64,000 nt of DNA from UBA1845 sp002338715 (GTDB lineage: Bacteria; Planctomycetota; Phycisphaerae; UBA1845). The stretch is taken from assembly GCA_035344155.1 (NCBI GenBank), contig DAORAL010000009.1:66120-130119 (forward strand), written 5' to 3'. Under the pieces are notes generated by a model. That model did not search any database. It was not told the origin of the DNA and saw nothing but the letters and a program-made list of their open reading frames with translations. Numbering within the stretch: the stretch's first letter is position 1; the number at the start of each line of letters is the position of its first letter. Shown piece by piece: positions 42,358 to 53,553 of this stretch. A program made the position numbers and the translations under genes.

Positions 42358-44462
42358 CACTGGTGTCCCTTTTCTGCCCGCGATTGAATCTTGCGCGACA
42401 TGTCTTCGAGTTCTGCCTGCCGTTCTGCTGCGACGGACAGATTACCTTCTATATCGGCTTCTGATTCCGATCCGTCCTTGCGGGCGGCGTCCGCGGTTGT
42501 TGTCTGGCGATTGATCCGAAGCTGCGAACTCTTGAGCATCTTGAGTTCAGCCGAGGTCGGGACCAACGGGGCGTTTCCGCCACCGCCTCCGCCACCACCC
42601 CCGCCCTGGCGCTTTTTCTTCTTCTGCTCTTCGATCAATTTCTTGAGCGATTCGAGAAGCTGACCCAGTTCGCGCTCGATGTCAGACTGTGTGCCGGTCG
42701 TGATCGGACCAAGCTCGGTTTTGCTCAGTCGCTCCGAGACCATCTGCATGTCGGCCGTCAATTGCTCCATGACCTGTGGGAACACAACGGTGGTTCCGTC
42801 CTCCTCCAGCAATCGGACGCACATCTGCGCCGACTTGGTCAGGTCGCCTTGCTTCTTGGCGAGTTCGTCGCACTTGAGCTTCTCCGCCCGGCGAAAGAGT
42901 GCCTTATCCAATTCGGCCAGCTTTGACGTCTCGATGTTTATTCCCTTTTGGATCTCCAGCATCTCCGAAAGCCGGGCCTGAAGTCCCGTCAGGATGTCTT
43001 CCTGCTCTTCCTGGCGAAGTTGCTTCAGCGCCTCTTCAAGCTCACGCTGGGCGCGCTCCAATTCATCGAGCGCTTTGTCTTCTTCGAGGACGGCTTGCTC
43101 GACATCCTCTTCATCGAGTTCCTTGCCGGCATCGTCCATGTGCTTGCCCGCACGGTCGACGTTCTCTTCACCGGGCAGCGGCTTTTCTTCCTGCGACTTT
43201 TTCGATTCGTCCTGGCTTTGCTGCTCGTCGCCGGATTCGTTGGGCTGTCCGTCCTGCTGATCGCCCTTGTTGTCTTGATCTTTATTGCCTTGCGGTTTTC
43301 CCTTGGAGTCGCCGCCCTTGGGCGATTGCATTTTCTGCGATAGTTTCTTCGCTTTGTCGGAAAGTTTGCGCTGGGCGTCACCGGACTTGGTGGATTCGCG
43401 TTTCTTTTCCAATTCCTTCTTGGCTTCCTCCAGGCGATGAAGGGCACGCTTCAGTTCTTCGGTTGCTTCTTTCTGTGCCTCTTTTTTCTGATCCGCCTTG
43501 TCTTGGGCCTCGTTGGAACCTGCGTCCTCGCTGCCTTGTTCTTGGGCGTCAGGCTCGCCGTTTTCTTTTTTGCTTTCCTCTGCGCCTTGTTTGCCTTCGG
43601 ATTTCTTACCCTGTTGCGGTTGGCCCGCGGACTTCATGTTTTCAGACGCCTGCTTTAGCTCCTTCGACGCATCATCGAGCATGTCAGCCGCTTTCTTGTT
43701 CTCCGATTCCTTGTTTTCGCCCGACTCGTCGTTTTCGGTTTCCGGATTGAGCGACTTGCTGATGTCGTCAACATCCTGACTCAGCTTTTGCGCCTGCTCG
43801 CTGAGTTTGGCTTGCGATTCCGCATTCTCATTGCTTTGGGCCTGATCGGATGGGTCGGAATCCTGCGCCTCTTTTTGCAATTCTTCCTGTTCACTTAGAA
43901 GTTGCTGGGCGCGGTTGATCGCGGCATCGACCTGCTTTGCTGCCCGGGCGGCGCGGATGGCGTCAGCCGCATCCTTGCGCTGCTGTTTCTGTTCTTCGAT
44001 GAGCGTCTTCAACTCGCGCTTGGCTTCACGAATTCGCTCCATCTTCTCCTTGCGCGCCTCGTCGTTTGGATTCTGATCAAGCAGCACCATCAGAATCTTT
44101 TCGAAGTCGGCGGCCAACAGTTCCTGCTCGCTGGCGGCATCGTTGAGACTTTGCGACGCGTTGAGGGCGGCGACCAACCGTTCGATGCGTTCCTTGACTT
44201 CCAACTCACCCGTGCGCGAAAGTGCTTCGCCGAGCTTCTCGGCGTTTTCGGGTTCGACCTCAGCCAGCTTCTCGCGCAGACGGAACATGTGCTCTTCAAG
44301 GCGTGCGATGCGGTCGAGGATCATCTGCTGCTTGGTGGCAAGCGCGTTGATGGGTTTGTCGTCGGGGCCCTGTTGTCCAAACAGATCACCGGCCAATGAC
44401 ATCAACACGAGCGTGGCGATCAGGCAGCCGACGCAGCTGAGTTTCGATTTGGTCGTCAACAT
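42357..44462 (-). CDS. exported coiled-coil, highly charged protein
   Basis: 701 residues from ATG 44462 with a signal peptide (CLIATLVLMSLAGDLFGQQ). Nearly the whole mature part is Lys/Glu/Gln/Asp-rich: coiled coils at about 40-200 and 480-600 (KALDELERAQRELEEALKQLRQ) joined by a low-complexity acidic/basic region (DSKGKPQGNKDQDNKGDQQ). A tract of ten Gly lies near 650, then a helical end. No enzyme motif. Orthologues in MoxR/VWA operons are often annotated DUF4175-associated or hypothetical. It could be a periplasmic rod or tether. Composition bias makes database hits unreliable. Confidence 0.75.
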   Translation of the reverse strand: MLTTKSKLSCVGCLIATLVLMSLAGDLFGQQGPDDKPINALATKQQMILDRIARLEEHMFRLREKLAEVEPENAEKLGEALSRTGELEVKERIERLVAALNASQSLNDAASEQELLAADFEKILMVLLDQNPNDEARKEKMERIREAKRELKTLIEEQKQQRKDAADAIRAARAAKQVDAAINRAQQLLSEQEELQKEAQDSDPSDQAQSNENAESQAKLSEQAQKLSQDVDDISKSLNPETENDESGENKESENKKAADMLDDASKELKQASENMKSAGQPQQGKKSEGKQGAEESKKENGEPDAQEQGSEDAGSNEAQDKADQKKEAQKEATEELKRALHRLEEAKKELEKKRESTKSGDAQRKLSDKAKKLSQKMQSPKGGDSKGKPQGNKDQDNKGDQQDGQPNESGDEQQSQDESKKSQEEKPLPGEENVDRAGKHMDDAGKELDEEDVEQAVLEEDKALDELERAQRELEEALKQLRQEEQEDILTGLQARLSEMLEIQKGINIETSKLAELDKALFRRAEKLKCDELAKKQGDLTKSAQMCVRLLEEDGTTVVFPQVMEQLTADMQMVSERLSKTELGPITTGTQSDIERELGQLLESLKKLIEEQKKKKRQGGGGGGGGGGNAPLVPTSAELKMLKSSQLRINRQTTTADAARKDGSESEADIEGNLSVAAERQAELEDMSRKIQSRAEKGHQ

Positions 44463-44556
44463 ATCCACTATCTTTCCGTTACGACTTCCCGCAAACACTG
44501 GATTCTAGGACGCAGACGCCAGTCCATCGAATCGGTCTGACACCCGTCCATCGAAT

Positions 44557-46659
44557 CTAATCGTCAAACACGTCGTCGGTGCGGGCTTCAAGCTCCGCCT
44601 TCGTTTCGACGTTTAATTCCTTCTGCAACTGCATGATCTCCCGAAGAAGCGTGACGGTCTGCTGAAACCCTTCCCACTTAAGCATATGATCCAAGACATC
44701 CTGCATTTCATTGAGAATCTGCTGTTGCTGCGGATCGACCTGCCGCGCCATCTCCATATTCGGCTCGCGACTCAGTTGGCGGAGCAGGTCAGCGGCTTGG
44801 CTTAACTCCCTTGCACACAGATTCGTCAGCGGCGTGATGATTCCCTGTTCCAACCGTTCGCGAACTTCGGGCTCATCCAGCGCGTTGATTTCCAATTCAC
44901 TAAGCACCTGGGCGAATTGCTGGCGGATCACGTTCACCTGTGCGAGCACCTGTCTCTGACGCCGTTCGAGCGGTGCGAGTTCCAACTCGAGCGCTTCCCG
45001 CGTCGTCTGGTCGTCGATGTGCGATAGAACCGTGAGCAACCTTCGCCGCAAACGATCCTGATTGTCCACCGCACGCTCAAACTGCCGGCGGAATTCCTGT
45101 TCGCGGCGGTTGATTTCGGCGAGGAACTCCTCAGCCGTCACCACGCGAAATGTGATCGTCGTCGATTCGCCCACACCCGGTCCCGAAACGGTGTTGAGGT
45201 CCTGCGCTTTCGCAAAAACCGCAACCTGTTCACCGACGGCAGCCCCGGTCGACTTGACCGGCCAACCAAACTGAGCGGCGTACTGCTTGGATTGCGGTTT
45301 GAAATCGGGCAGCGTGACGGATTGCTGCGATGCGTCGGGATTGTCGATTCGAAACAGCATGTCAGCCGTCCCAAGCCCGAGGTCATCGCTCATGTCGATT
45401 TCCACCGGGATGTTGGCCGCCGGCGTGACCATGTTCCCAACGTGGGCGAAGAGTAGCTTGACCTGCGGCGGATTGTCCTTGAGCAAACGGATCGAGAAAC
45501 GCATCGGCCGAACGTTCGCGAGTCCGTCGAGGTCGGTCATTTCAATGTGCAGGGTTTGCGACTCGGTTGGCGTCACCGACGCGGTGATCGTTTGATCCAG
45601 CGGCTGCAATTCATCAAGCACTTCCGATCCGTTCATCAACCGCGCGCTCAAGAGGGGTTTGGAAGCGATCGCGCGGATCGACACGGCGCTGCCCGGATAA
45701 ATCTCGCACGCCCGTTGTCCCGAGGGCAGCACGTATGGTGCGATACCGGTGTAGTCGGGGGGCTCGATTGACAAGGTGGCTTCGTCGATCGTCGGTCGCT
45801 GCGACAACTGCGTTTCAAACCAGTCGGTCGTGTCGTCGCCACCGGTCAAATAGAAACTCACTTCTTCTTTCGCCCGGGCAAAGGTGTAGCGAAACTCGCG
45901 TTGGCCAACCCCGGTCATCGGTTCGCGGCCACTCTTACCCGACTTGGTTTCAAATACGATTTCAACATGGCGGGGAACGACCGCGCCCGCAGGGATCGAC
46001 GCGCGGATTTCCAGATCGTCACCGATCGCGCCTTTGATGATGCGATCGTCGGGTGCGTCGACTTCGATGATGGTCCGCTTGGGCCAATTGACGTTTCGCA
46101 GCAGAATGTTGCGATCAAGCCAAATGCCCATCGTCTGCGGCGCGATGGCAAAACTGGCGACGCACACAACCATGACCGCGATGATCTTCATCGTGCCGCG
46201 TCGAGCCAACCGGGGTTCGATGACGTCTTCAATCGCGAGCCCGCTGGTCGCTTCAACAGCTTGCTGCACGACGGATTCCGCGAGTTGCGGTGAATTGGAA
46301 GCGGCTGGTCCGACCCGCCCCGAATCGAATTCGACGGCGGAAATCAACAGCGAGTCGAGTTGTGGGAATCGCTTTTCAATCACGCGAGCGATGTCGCGCT
46401 CGTCGAATTTAAGACGCTGCGGTTGAATCAACTTTCGCCATGTCATCCATCCGACAAGACCGAGCACGACGAACAACAGCGCGCAGCGCATGTCCAGCCG
46501 CAGGCGCAGGGTGTAGTCGAGCGCGAACTGCATCACCAGCACAGCCAAGACAACGGTCGCCACCACGCCGGCGCCGACCAGCGCGCGGTCTGTGCGCAAT
46601 CGCCGGGCCAACCGTGTCAACCGCTGCATCACCTGTTGTCGAAATGCCGATTGCTGCAT
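44557..46659 (-). CDS. DUF4175-like large membrane protein
   Basis: 700 residues from ATG 46659 (46683 also possible; neither has a good ribosome-binding site). Three membrane segments: two near the N-terminus (about 25-65) and one about 150-170 (KIIAVMVVCVASFAIAPQT). The soluble part has beta domains (EVDAPDDRIIKGAIGDDLEIRASIPAG, TLSIEPPDYTG, VEIDMSDDLGLGTADMLFRIDN) and a C-terminal coiled coil (RREQEFRRQFERAVDNQDRLRRRLL). PPDYTG and the DDLG loops match DUF4175-type proteins in alphaproteobacteria and planctomycetes. Function unknown. Located between the VWA genes and the coiled-coil gene, so likely part of one membrane complex. Confidence 0.75.
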   Translation of the reverse strand: MQQSAFRQQVMQRLTRLARRLRTDRALVGAGVVATVVLAVLVMQFALDYTLRLRLDMRCALLFVVLGLVGWMTWRKLIQPQRLKFDERDIARVIEKRFPQLDSLLISAVEFDSGRVGPAASNSPQLAESVVQQAVEATSGLAIEDVIEPRLARRGTMKIIAVMVVCVASFAIAPQTMGIWLDRNILLRNVNWPKRTIIEVDAPDDRIIKGAIGDDLEIRASIPAGAVVPRHVEIVFETKSGKSGREPMTGVGQREFRYTFARAKEEVSFYLTGGDDTTDWFETQLSQRPTIDEATLSIEPPDYTGIAPYVLPSGQRACEIYPGSAVSIRAIASKPLLSARLMNGSEVLDELQPLDQTITASVTPTESQTLHIEMTDLDGLANVRPMRFSIRLLKDNPPQVKLLFAHVGNMVTPAANIPVEIDMSDDLGLGTADMLFRIDNPDASQQSVTLPDFKPQSKQYAAQFGWPVKSTGAAVGEQVAVFAKAQDLNTVSGPGVGESTTITFRVVTAEEFLAEINRREQEFRRQFERAVDNQDRLRRRLLTVLSHIDDQTTREALELELAPLERRQRQVLAQVNVIRQQFAQVLSELEINALDEPEVRERLEQGIITPLTNLCARELSQAADLLRQLSREPNMEMARQVDPQQQQILNEMQDVLDHMLKWEGFQQTVTLLREIMQLQKELNVETKAELEARTDDVFDD

Positions 46660-46689
46660 CTTTATCCAATCGCCGCGGACCATCCGCGC

Positions 46690-49194
46690 TTATAGCAGGC
46701 GGAAAATCTTTCGCATCGCCCACTCCGTACTCAACAATCCAACCAAAAGCAGAAGCACCCAGGTCTCATCCCACAACGGTGTGGGCCGCGACCGGATCGT
46801 CGTCGACTCGTGTCGATCCGGTATCTGGTGCGGAAGGTCGGCGGCTTCTTTGACGTCATAGTATCGCCCGCCCGGTGTCTGCTCAGCCAGGGCGATCAAC
46901 TGATCCCGGGCGAGTTGTGGTTGAAGAATCTCCAGGTTTGGCCGCGTGATCTGAACCTCGCGCCGCACGGTGTCGTTTTCAATGTCGCCATCCGGAATCG
47001 GCAGCATCAGCTCGCAACTGCCCGTCGTTGGTGGGACAAATCTCGCTTCGTACCAACCGGGGCGATCGGCGATGCGCGACAGGGTGAACTTCCCGCGTTC
47101 ATCACCGATGGTGTACTCGGCTTCGACGCCGGGAATTTGCAGCGGTTGATATGCCCGATCGAACAAGCGGGCTGACACGTTGATCACATCACCCAGTTGA
47201 TACGAGTCGCGGTCCGTCAAAATCGACCCGCGTTGATTGCCCCCGACAAGTTTTCCCTCGACGACATAACGCACCAACTGCACCCAGAACTTGTTGAACA
47301 CGTTGTCGCCATACGCCCGCCAGCGCCACGTGCTGTCGATGCCGAGAAACGCGGTGCGACCCGACCCTGCGTACTGGGTGGCCAGCAGCACGTGTCCGCC
47401 GTATCGATTTTGCATGCGCGGATCACCGTGGCGCATCAGCACCGTCGCGACCGGCTTCTCGCGAAGCACCGGAAAGTGCCAATACACCGAACCCACGTTG
47501 GCCCAACTCAATTCTGCCGTCGTATCGCCCGGTAATTTCAAAACCGGGTGACCCTGCGACGACGTTGGCACGATCAGCGGATGGGCCTGCTTTTGATAGT
47601 GTCCGATCTGGTTGAGCACCAGGTCGGCATCGGGATCGAACGTCACCGGCAAAATGCGCAGCAATTCCTTCGTCGCCTCGTCGCGGGCAAATGCCGGTGC
47701 GTGCAAACGCGATGCCGCGTAAATCAAACCACCGCCGTGTCGCGTGACCAAACGGTCAGCCAACTCGACCCACTCGGGCGTAATCTCCAGCGGATCGGGA
47801 TCGAGCAGCACGATGGCATCGTATTTGAACAACTCCTCTGCCGACTCGGGCAGGTGGTCGATGATGATGTTGCCATCGCGGGCGGCATCATCGTCAGCCG
47901 ACTGCAACCAGCAACTGACTTCGAATGTGTCATCGCGCTCCAGCAGGCGCGACACATAGCGGTATTCCCAACTCGGCGCCCCCGCGACGACCAGCACACG
48001 AATCTTATTGTCCACAACGTTGACCGTGATCTTCTGGCTGTTGTCGTCGCTGACCGATTCATCCTCGGCGACGGGTACCTGCACCTGATAAACAAATCGC
48101 CCGACGAGTTGCTGGCGATGTTTGAAGGTCAGCGGTTCCGACGTGTTGTCTTCCGGCAGTGTGACCTGCTGCGATGCGACGACCTGACCCTCGCCTTCTG
48201 TACCGGCTTGTTTTTCGACAAGCTCGACCGTGACGACTTGGCCGGCCATCCCTTGCGCACCTATCTGCGTGACGATGGCGAACGGGTCCTGTGTAAAGAC
48301 ATTGTCCGGCGCGATGACTTCAGCCACGCGTACGTTACGCGGTGGAGCCGCATTTCCGACGCCGACGATGTGCAGCGGAATTTCATGGTCCTGGGCAAAG
48401 CGGGCGATGTCGCCGTAAGAATCACCTCGATTGATCCCGCCATCGGTGAGCAGGACGATACCCGCGACCGGGGATCGGTCGGCTTTTTCGATGGATTGCC
48501 GCACCGCCCGCCCGATGTCGGTGGTTGCGCCGGTTGCCTGGAATTGGGTGATCAGTTGTTCGTCACCGCTGGCGTCGACGATCGGCGATTTCGTTTTGGA
48601 TGCGGCATCGGATTCGTCGGTTGGTGTTTCTGGACTGTCAGCCGATTCCCGCAATGCCCGAATCGTGTATTGCGTCTGGACGTTTTCGGCGAACGTATGA
48701 ACCTTGACGCGGTTGTTTTCCGCCAGTTCGCGCAGAAAACGGTGATCGTCACTTCCCAGAAGTTGATCGACGACCTCGGTGCGGCGAACGGGTTTCTCTG
48801 TTGCATCGGCGATGACGGAACTGACCCGTTCGAGGTCTTCGCTGCGCCGATAGCGGTCCTGCAGGTCCATGCTCGCCGAAGCGTCTACAAGGACGAGTGT
48901 ATATGAACTGACCCACCGATGCAGGTAGGTTGCGATAATCGGTTCGAAGAGAATCGTCAGCAAACAGAGCATGACGCAGATGCGCAGACCGGCCATCACC
49001 ATCCGCACGCGCAGGCTCGCGCCGATGCGCCCTTCGCGACGATAGAACCAGATGATGGCATAGACCAGAACTGCGGCGACGATCATCGTCGCCACGGTCC
49101 ACCATCCGGTGGGTAGCGCCGCAAACTCAAGCCGGCGCTCCACTTCGATGTGGTCCACCTGGCCCAAGAGAATGTTGTTCCAGTTCACGTTCAT
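46690..49194 (-). CDS. VWA-domain membrane protein (second VWA protein, glutamine-amidotransferase-like C-terminal region)
   Basis: 834 residues. Two N-terminal membrane segments (about 33-50 and 67-90), then a VWA domain with the MIDAS motif DASAS at 104-108 and VLLTDGGINRGD (about 250). Then CARDB/BatA-type beta domains and a region IRVLVVAGAPSWEYRYVSRLLE, YDAIVLLDPDPLEI, VTRHGGGLIYAAS that resembles class I glutamine amidotransferase-like folds, as is usual in such proteins. The last segment is a membrane helix (VLLLLVGLLSTEWAMRK). A periplasmic or surface-exposed protein-interaction module activated by the MoxR ATPase is likely. Confidence 0.85.
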   Translation of the reverse strand: MNVNWNNILLGQVDHIEVERRLEFAALPTGWWTVATMIVAAVLVYAIIWFYRREGRIGASLRVRMVMAGLRICVMLCLLTILFEPIIATYLHRWVSSYTLVLVDASASMDLQDRYRRSEDLERVSSVIADATEKPVRRTEVVDQLLGSDDHRFLRELAENNRVKVHTFAENVQTQYTIRALRESADSPETPTDESDAASKTKSPIVDASGDEQLITQFQATGATTDIGRAVRQSIEKADRSPVAGIVLLTDGGINRGDSYGDIARFAQDHEIPLHIVGVGNAAPPRNVRVAEVIAPDNVFTQDPFAIVTQIGAQGMAGQVVTVELVEKQAGTEGEGQVVASQQVTLPEDNTSEPLTFKHRQQLVGRFVYQVQVPVAEDESVSDDNSQKITVNVVDNKIRVLVVAGAPSWEYRYVSRLLERDDTFEVSCWLQSADDDAARDGNIIIDHLPESAEELFKYDAIVLLDPDPLEITPEWVELADRLVTRHGGGLIYAASRLHAPAFARDEATKELLRILPVTFDPDADLVLNQIGHYQKQAHPLIVPTSSQGHPVLKLPGDTTAELSWANVGSVYWHFPVLREKPVATVLMRHGDPRMQNRYGGHVLLATQYAGSGRTAFLGIDSTWRWRAYGDNVFNKFWVQLVRYVVEGKLVGGNQRGSILTDRDSYQLGDVINVSARLFDRAYQPLQIPGVEAEYTIGDERGKFTLSRIADRPGWYEARFVPPTTGSCELMLPIPDGDIENDTVRREVQITRPNLEILQPQLARDQLIALAEQTPGGRYYDVKEAADLPHQIPDRHESTTIRSRPTPLWDETWVLLLLVGLLSTEWAMRKIFRLL

Positions 49195-49228
49195 GCCGTG
49201 TGCGTCAGCAATCCAAAATCAATCACGT

Positions 49229-51505
49229 TTATCCGCGTCCAAAGCGCCAGGCCATCGCCTGTTCGATCATCAACAGGCCCATCGCCGCGACGAGCAGCAT
49301 CGGCCAAAGTTCTTTCCGCCCGCTGTCGGTGTCATCCGTCTTCATCGCGACGCCTTCGATGTATTCAACCTTCAAGCCGTCGAGCGAGCGGCGCAGGTCT
49401 TCTTCGGTTGCGGGCGTCAGGTCGCTTTCATTCGCGTCGACGTTCACCGCGAATCGCCGGACCACGCTGCGCCCATCGCGACGATGCAACTGGAAGCTGT
49501 AGATGCCGGCTTGGTTGGTGTGGAGCCAACTGATTTCCATGCCACTGCTGCCATCCGTCGAAGCCACCACGTCTTCGTCTTCCTGTTGCGGATAACCTGG
49601 CAGGCGAAGCGTGGCTTGCGGTTCGTAGTCCGATGGATTGAGTGCGAAGGTCAGCGGTTGGCCCACGGTGGTCGATCGATTCGCATCACCCGCCCGGGCG
49701 AGATGCTGCGTGACTTCGAGCATGCCGATGACATAGCTGGCATCGCGGGCCCAATCGTTCCATTCGAGATCGCACGACGACGTAAATAGCAGCACGCGCC
49801 CGCGCCCATACCCGCGCTCCATGATCGCGGGCGTCGCGTCGTCATCGTCGTAGCGGGCGATGACCGTGGTCGGTTCGCGGGCGGACTTTTCTGCGGCTTG
49901 TTCGTCGGGTTCAAAGGTTGCGGGTTCAGTCGCGAAGTATTGAAAGAAGTTGACGCGATCGAGAAACGGATTCACCTGCCCGGAGAACACCCGCACCACC
50001 GGATGCAGAAAATCGCTGGGCGCAAGGTGAACGCCCGACTCCTTTGCCCGCACGATCGATTGCAGCGATGCCGGCAGCAAGCCTTTACCGTCGCGATACA
50101 AAGTCGCGTTGTAGGCCATCGGGTCGGAAACCTGGTCGCCCAGGAAGATCGCCAGTCCTCCGCCGGCGAAAACGAATCGATGCAGATCGTCTGCGATCGG
50201 TTCGCTGACCCGATAGAGATTGCAGAGAATTACGAGGTGATAGTCGTCGAGCGACGCACCATCCAGCGCCGACTCGTCGATCACATCCACCTGGTTGCCG
50301 CTGAACACGTCGCCTTCGGGTCGAAGGGCTGTCGTCAGCAGGTGGACCTCATCGAGATAGGAGTCGGTCGAAGGTTCACCGTTGACGATCAGCACGCGCA
50401 CGCCGTCGGTGGCTTCGAGTGCGAGGTAGCGCGTGTCGTCGATTGGTAGTCGATCCGGGTTCGCCGACACGGTGATCGAGGCGTCGCCCGCCCGCTGGAT
50501 GACTGTCGAGATAGCGGCCGCCACCTTACGACCAGCCGGTATCGGATCGGTCGGGACGGAGCCCGCGCCCGACGCGTCGCTGGAGATTTGCAGTTCGAGC
50601 GCGTCGGCATCGCTTGTACCAAAGTTCTGAACGGTGGCTTCGAGTTGAGCCGAGACCCCGGTCACCACCTGCCGCTGCATCGATTGCAAATCCGTGATCG
50701 CCACGTTCTGCGGCGAATCGTCGCCCACATCCACGAGCACCACGCGCACATCGCGTTCGTCGTTCTTCCAGTCGGTCAGCTCTGCCGCCAGCGTTGCAGA
50801 CGTTGCGTTTCCTTCGCCCGTCGCAGCCGCTGCCGTCAACCAATCGACTTCCTGAAAATCGCTGATCACGTAGAGCACGCAACTCAGCACGCCGTCGTCG
50901 CCATCGAGCAGTTTGCGCACGCTTGACATGCAGCGTTCGACGGATTGCGATTGCTGTGTCGGTTGCAGCGCCTCCAAACGCGCCAGCAGCAATTCGTATT
51001 GACGGTCGTCGAGAATTGCTCCTTCGACGATGGGGTCATCGGGTGCGGTGGTGCGTAGCAGCGTGACCGTATCGTGCGGCGCATGATCGCGCAGACGCTG
51101 CAACAGGTTGCGCACGCTCGATTTCATGTCTTCGATCAGCGTTCGGTCATTCGACTGATATCCCATACTGAACGAATCGTCGAGCAGAAAGATCCGCTCA
51201 GTTCGCTGCGTCCCACCAAGGAGTGCGGAGACACCGGAAGGTTGAATAAAGGGACGCGAAACCAAAAGCCCGATGAGCAGGACGGCCAGGCATCGAAGCG
51301 CCAGCAGAATCAACTCCTCGATCCGCACGCGCTTGCGATTCTGCTTGTCGGCATCCATCAGAAACGACATCGCCGCCCATCGAATGCGCCGGAAGCGCCG
51401 CTTGGCCAGAATGTGAATGATGATCGGCGCACCCATCGCTGCAGCCCCGCCCCAAAAGAGGGCAGGGTTCACCAGGGCGGCTAGGATGAGTGTCGACGTA
51501 TTCAT
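49229..51505 (-). CDS. BatA-family VWA membrane protein
   Basis: 758 residues. N-terminal BatA domain with NPALFWGGAAAMGAPIIIHILAKRRFRRIRWAAMSFL, one or two membrane helices, VWA domain with MIDAS DDSFS (109-113), then CARDB-like domain (VQNFGTSDADALELQI), and amidotransferase-like region (VRVLIVNGEPSTDSYLDEVHLL, GGGLAIFLGDQV). A C-terminal membrane helix near 738-755. BatA proteins with MoxR form the Bacteroides aerotolerance-type module linked to envelope stress resistance. It follows the DUF58 gene by 19 bases and precedes the second VWA gene by 34. Confidence 0.88.
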   Translation of the reverse strand: MNTSTLILAALVNPALFWGGAAAMGAPIIIHILAKRRFRRIRWAAMSFLMDADKQNRKRVRIEELILLALRCLAVLLIGLLVSRPFIQPSGVSALLGGTQRTERIFLLDDSFSMGYQSNDRTLIEDMKSSVRNLLQRLRDHAPHDTVTLLRTTAPDDPIVEGAILDDRQYELLLARLEALQPTQQSQSVERCMSSVRKLLDGDDGVLSCVLYVISDFQEVDWLTAAAATGEGNATSATLAAELTDWKNDERDVRVVLVDVGDDSPQNVAITDLQSMQRQVVTGVSAQLEATVQNFGTSDADALELQISSDASGAGSVPTDPIPAGRKVAAAISTVIQRAGDASITVSANPDRLPIDDTRYLALEATDGVRVLIVNGEPSTDSYLDEVHLLTTALRPEGDVFSGNQVDVIDESALDGASLDDYHLVILCNLYRVSEPIADDLHRFVFAGGGLAIFLGDQVSDPMAYNATLYRDGKGLLPASLQSIVRAKESGVHLAPSDFLHPVVRVFSGQVNPFLDRVNFFQYFATEPATFEPDEQAAEKSAREPTTVIARYDDDDATPAIMERGYGRGRVLLFTSSCDLEWNDWARDASYVIGMLEVTQHLARAGDANRSTTVGQPLTFALNPSDYEPQATLRLPGYPQQEDEDVVASTDGSSGMEISWLHTNQAGIYSFQLHRRDGRSVVRRFAVNVDANESDLTPATEEDLRRSLDGLKVEYIEGVAMKTDDTDSGRKELWPMLLVAAMGLLMIEQAMAWRFGRG

Positions 51506-51524
51506 TCGGTTCGCGTGATGGACG

Positions 51525-52413
51525 TTAGGCCATCGATCTCGTCTGGTGCATGCGGTTGGAAAGAAAGCGGGTTAACGCGACGTCAAGCGGGTCGGCTGTA
51601 CTGATCTGGGCATAGTCGATGCGGCTGTTGAGACAAATGCCCTGAACATCACGAATAAACGCCTGGACGCGCTCCAGGTATGCCGCCCGCAGCGATTGCG
51701 GATCGGTGAGGATTTCGTCGGTCGAATGCTCAAGTCCTTCGAAAAGCGTTCGATCGGTAAACGGAAATTCGAGTTCGTCCTTGTCGAGCACGTGAAAGAC
51801 CATCACGTCGTGATGACCGAATCGAAACCGCTCCAGCCCGTCTTTCAACTCGTCGATGTCAGTGAGCAGGTCGGAGATCAGCACGACCATGCTGCGTTTG
51901 GGCAGTTGGTCCGCGAGGTAGCGAAAGAGCACCTTGGTTTGGGTCTCTTCCGTGGGGGCGGTTTGCTCGATCATGTCGACCATGTTGCGCAGCTGCGCCG
52001 GGTTGGTGCTGACGGGCAGGTTGTTGCGGACTTCGTGATCAAACAGAACGAGCCCCGCTCCATCCTGCTGCTTGACCAAAAGGTAAGCGAGGCTGGCCGC
52101 GATCGTCGAGGCGTACTGCCATTTGTTCATGCGATCTTCGACATGGTGCGCGGGATACTGCATCGAACCGCTCGCGTCGAGCAGCAGATACGCGCGCAGA
52201 TTCGTTTCGACCTCGTATTGCTTGATGTAGAAGCGATCGGCTTTGGCGTAAACCCGCCAGTCGAGATGGCGCAGATCGTCTCCGGGCACGTATTCGCGAT
52301 GGTCGGCGAATTCGATGCTGAACCCGCGATAGGGGCTGCGATGCAATCCGCTGAGGAACCCTTCGACAACGTGCCTCGCCCGCAACTCCAACCGCGTGAT
52401 CTTGTTAAGCGTC

Positions 52414-52442
<29 letters not shown>
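51525..52442 (-). CDS. DUF58-domain protein (MoxR partner)
   Basis: 305 residues from ATG 52442, preceded by AAGGG. The DUF58 core is clear: EFADHREYVPGDDLRHLDWRVYAK followed by the MIDAS-type DASGS (89-93) of a degenerate VWA domain and SMVVLISDLL. Family members act with MoxR ATPases and are thought to help deliver or fold VWA proteins; the biochemical role is not well established. No membrane segment, so cytoplasmic. Its 5' end overlaps moxR by 29 bases, an unusually long overlap that keeps the two strictly coupled. Confidence 0.92.
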
Positions 52443-53481
<1,039 letters not shown>

Positions 53482-53553
53482 GGCGTTTCCTCTTAGACGA
53501 TTCAGCACGCGTTGACATCAGGTCAGCCGACCGTGCTGCACTCAAACTTTCAA

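Noticed and set aside
42580..42620. The run coding ten glycines in the coiled-coil protein as a slippery or regulatory repeat
   Set aside because: It is a GGN-type codon run within a low-complexity protein; nothing indicates frameshifting.
42600..44300. Long plus-strand open frames opposite the coiled-coil gene (for example 42899-43750)
   Set aside because: Produced by the Lys/Glu-rich composition of the true minus-strand gene, giving Leu/Phe/Ser-rich shadows.
44522..44557. Direct repeat GTCCATCGAATC, two copies 24 bases apart
   Set aside because: Two 12-base copies in a 94-base gap; could be chance or a local duplication, with no function indicated.
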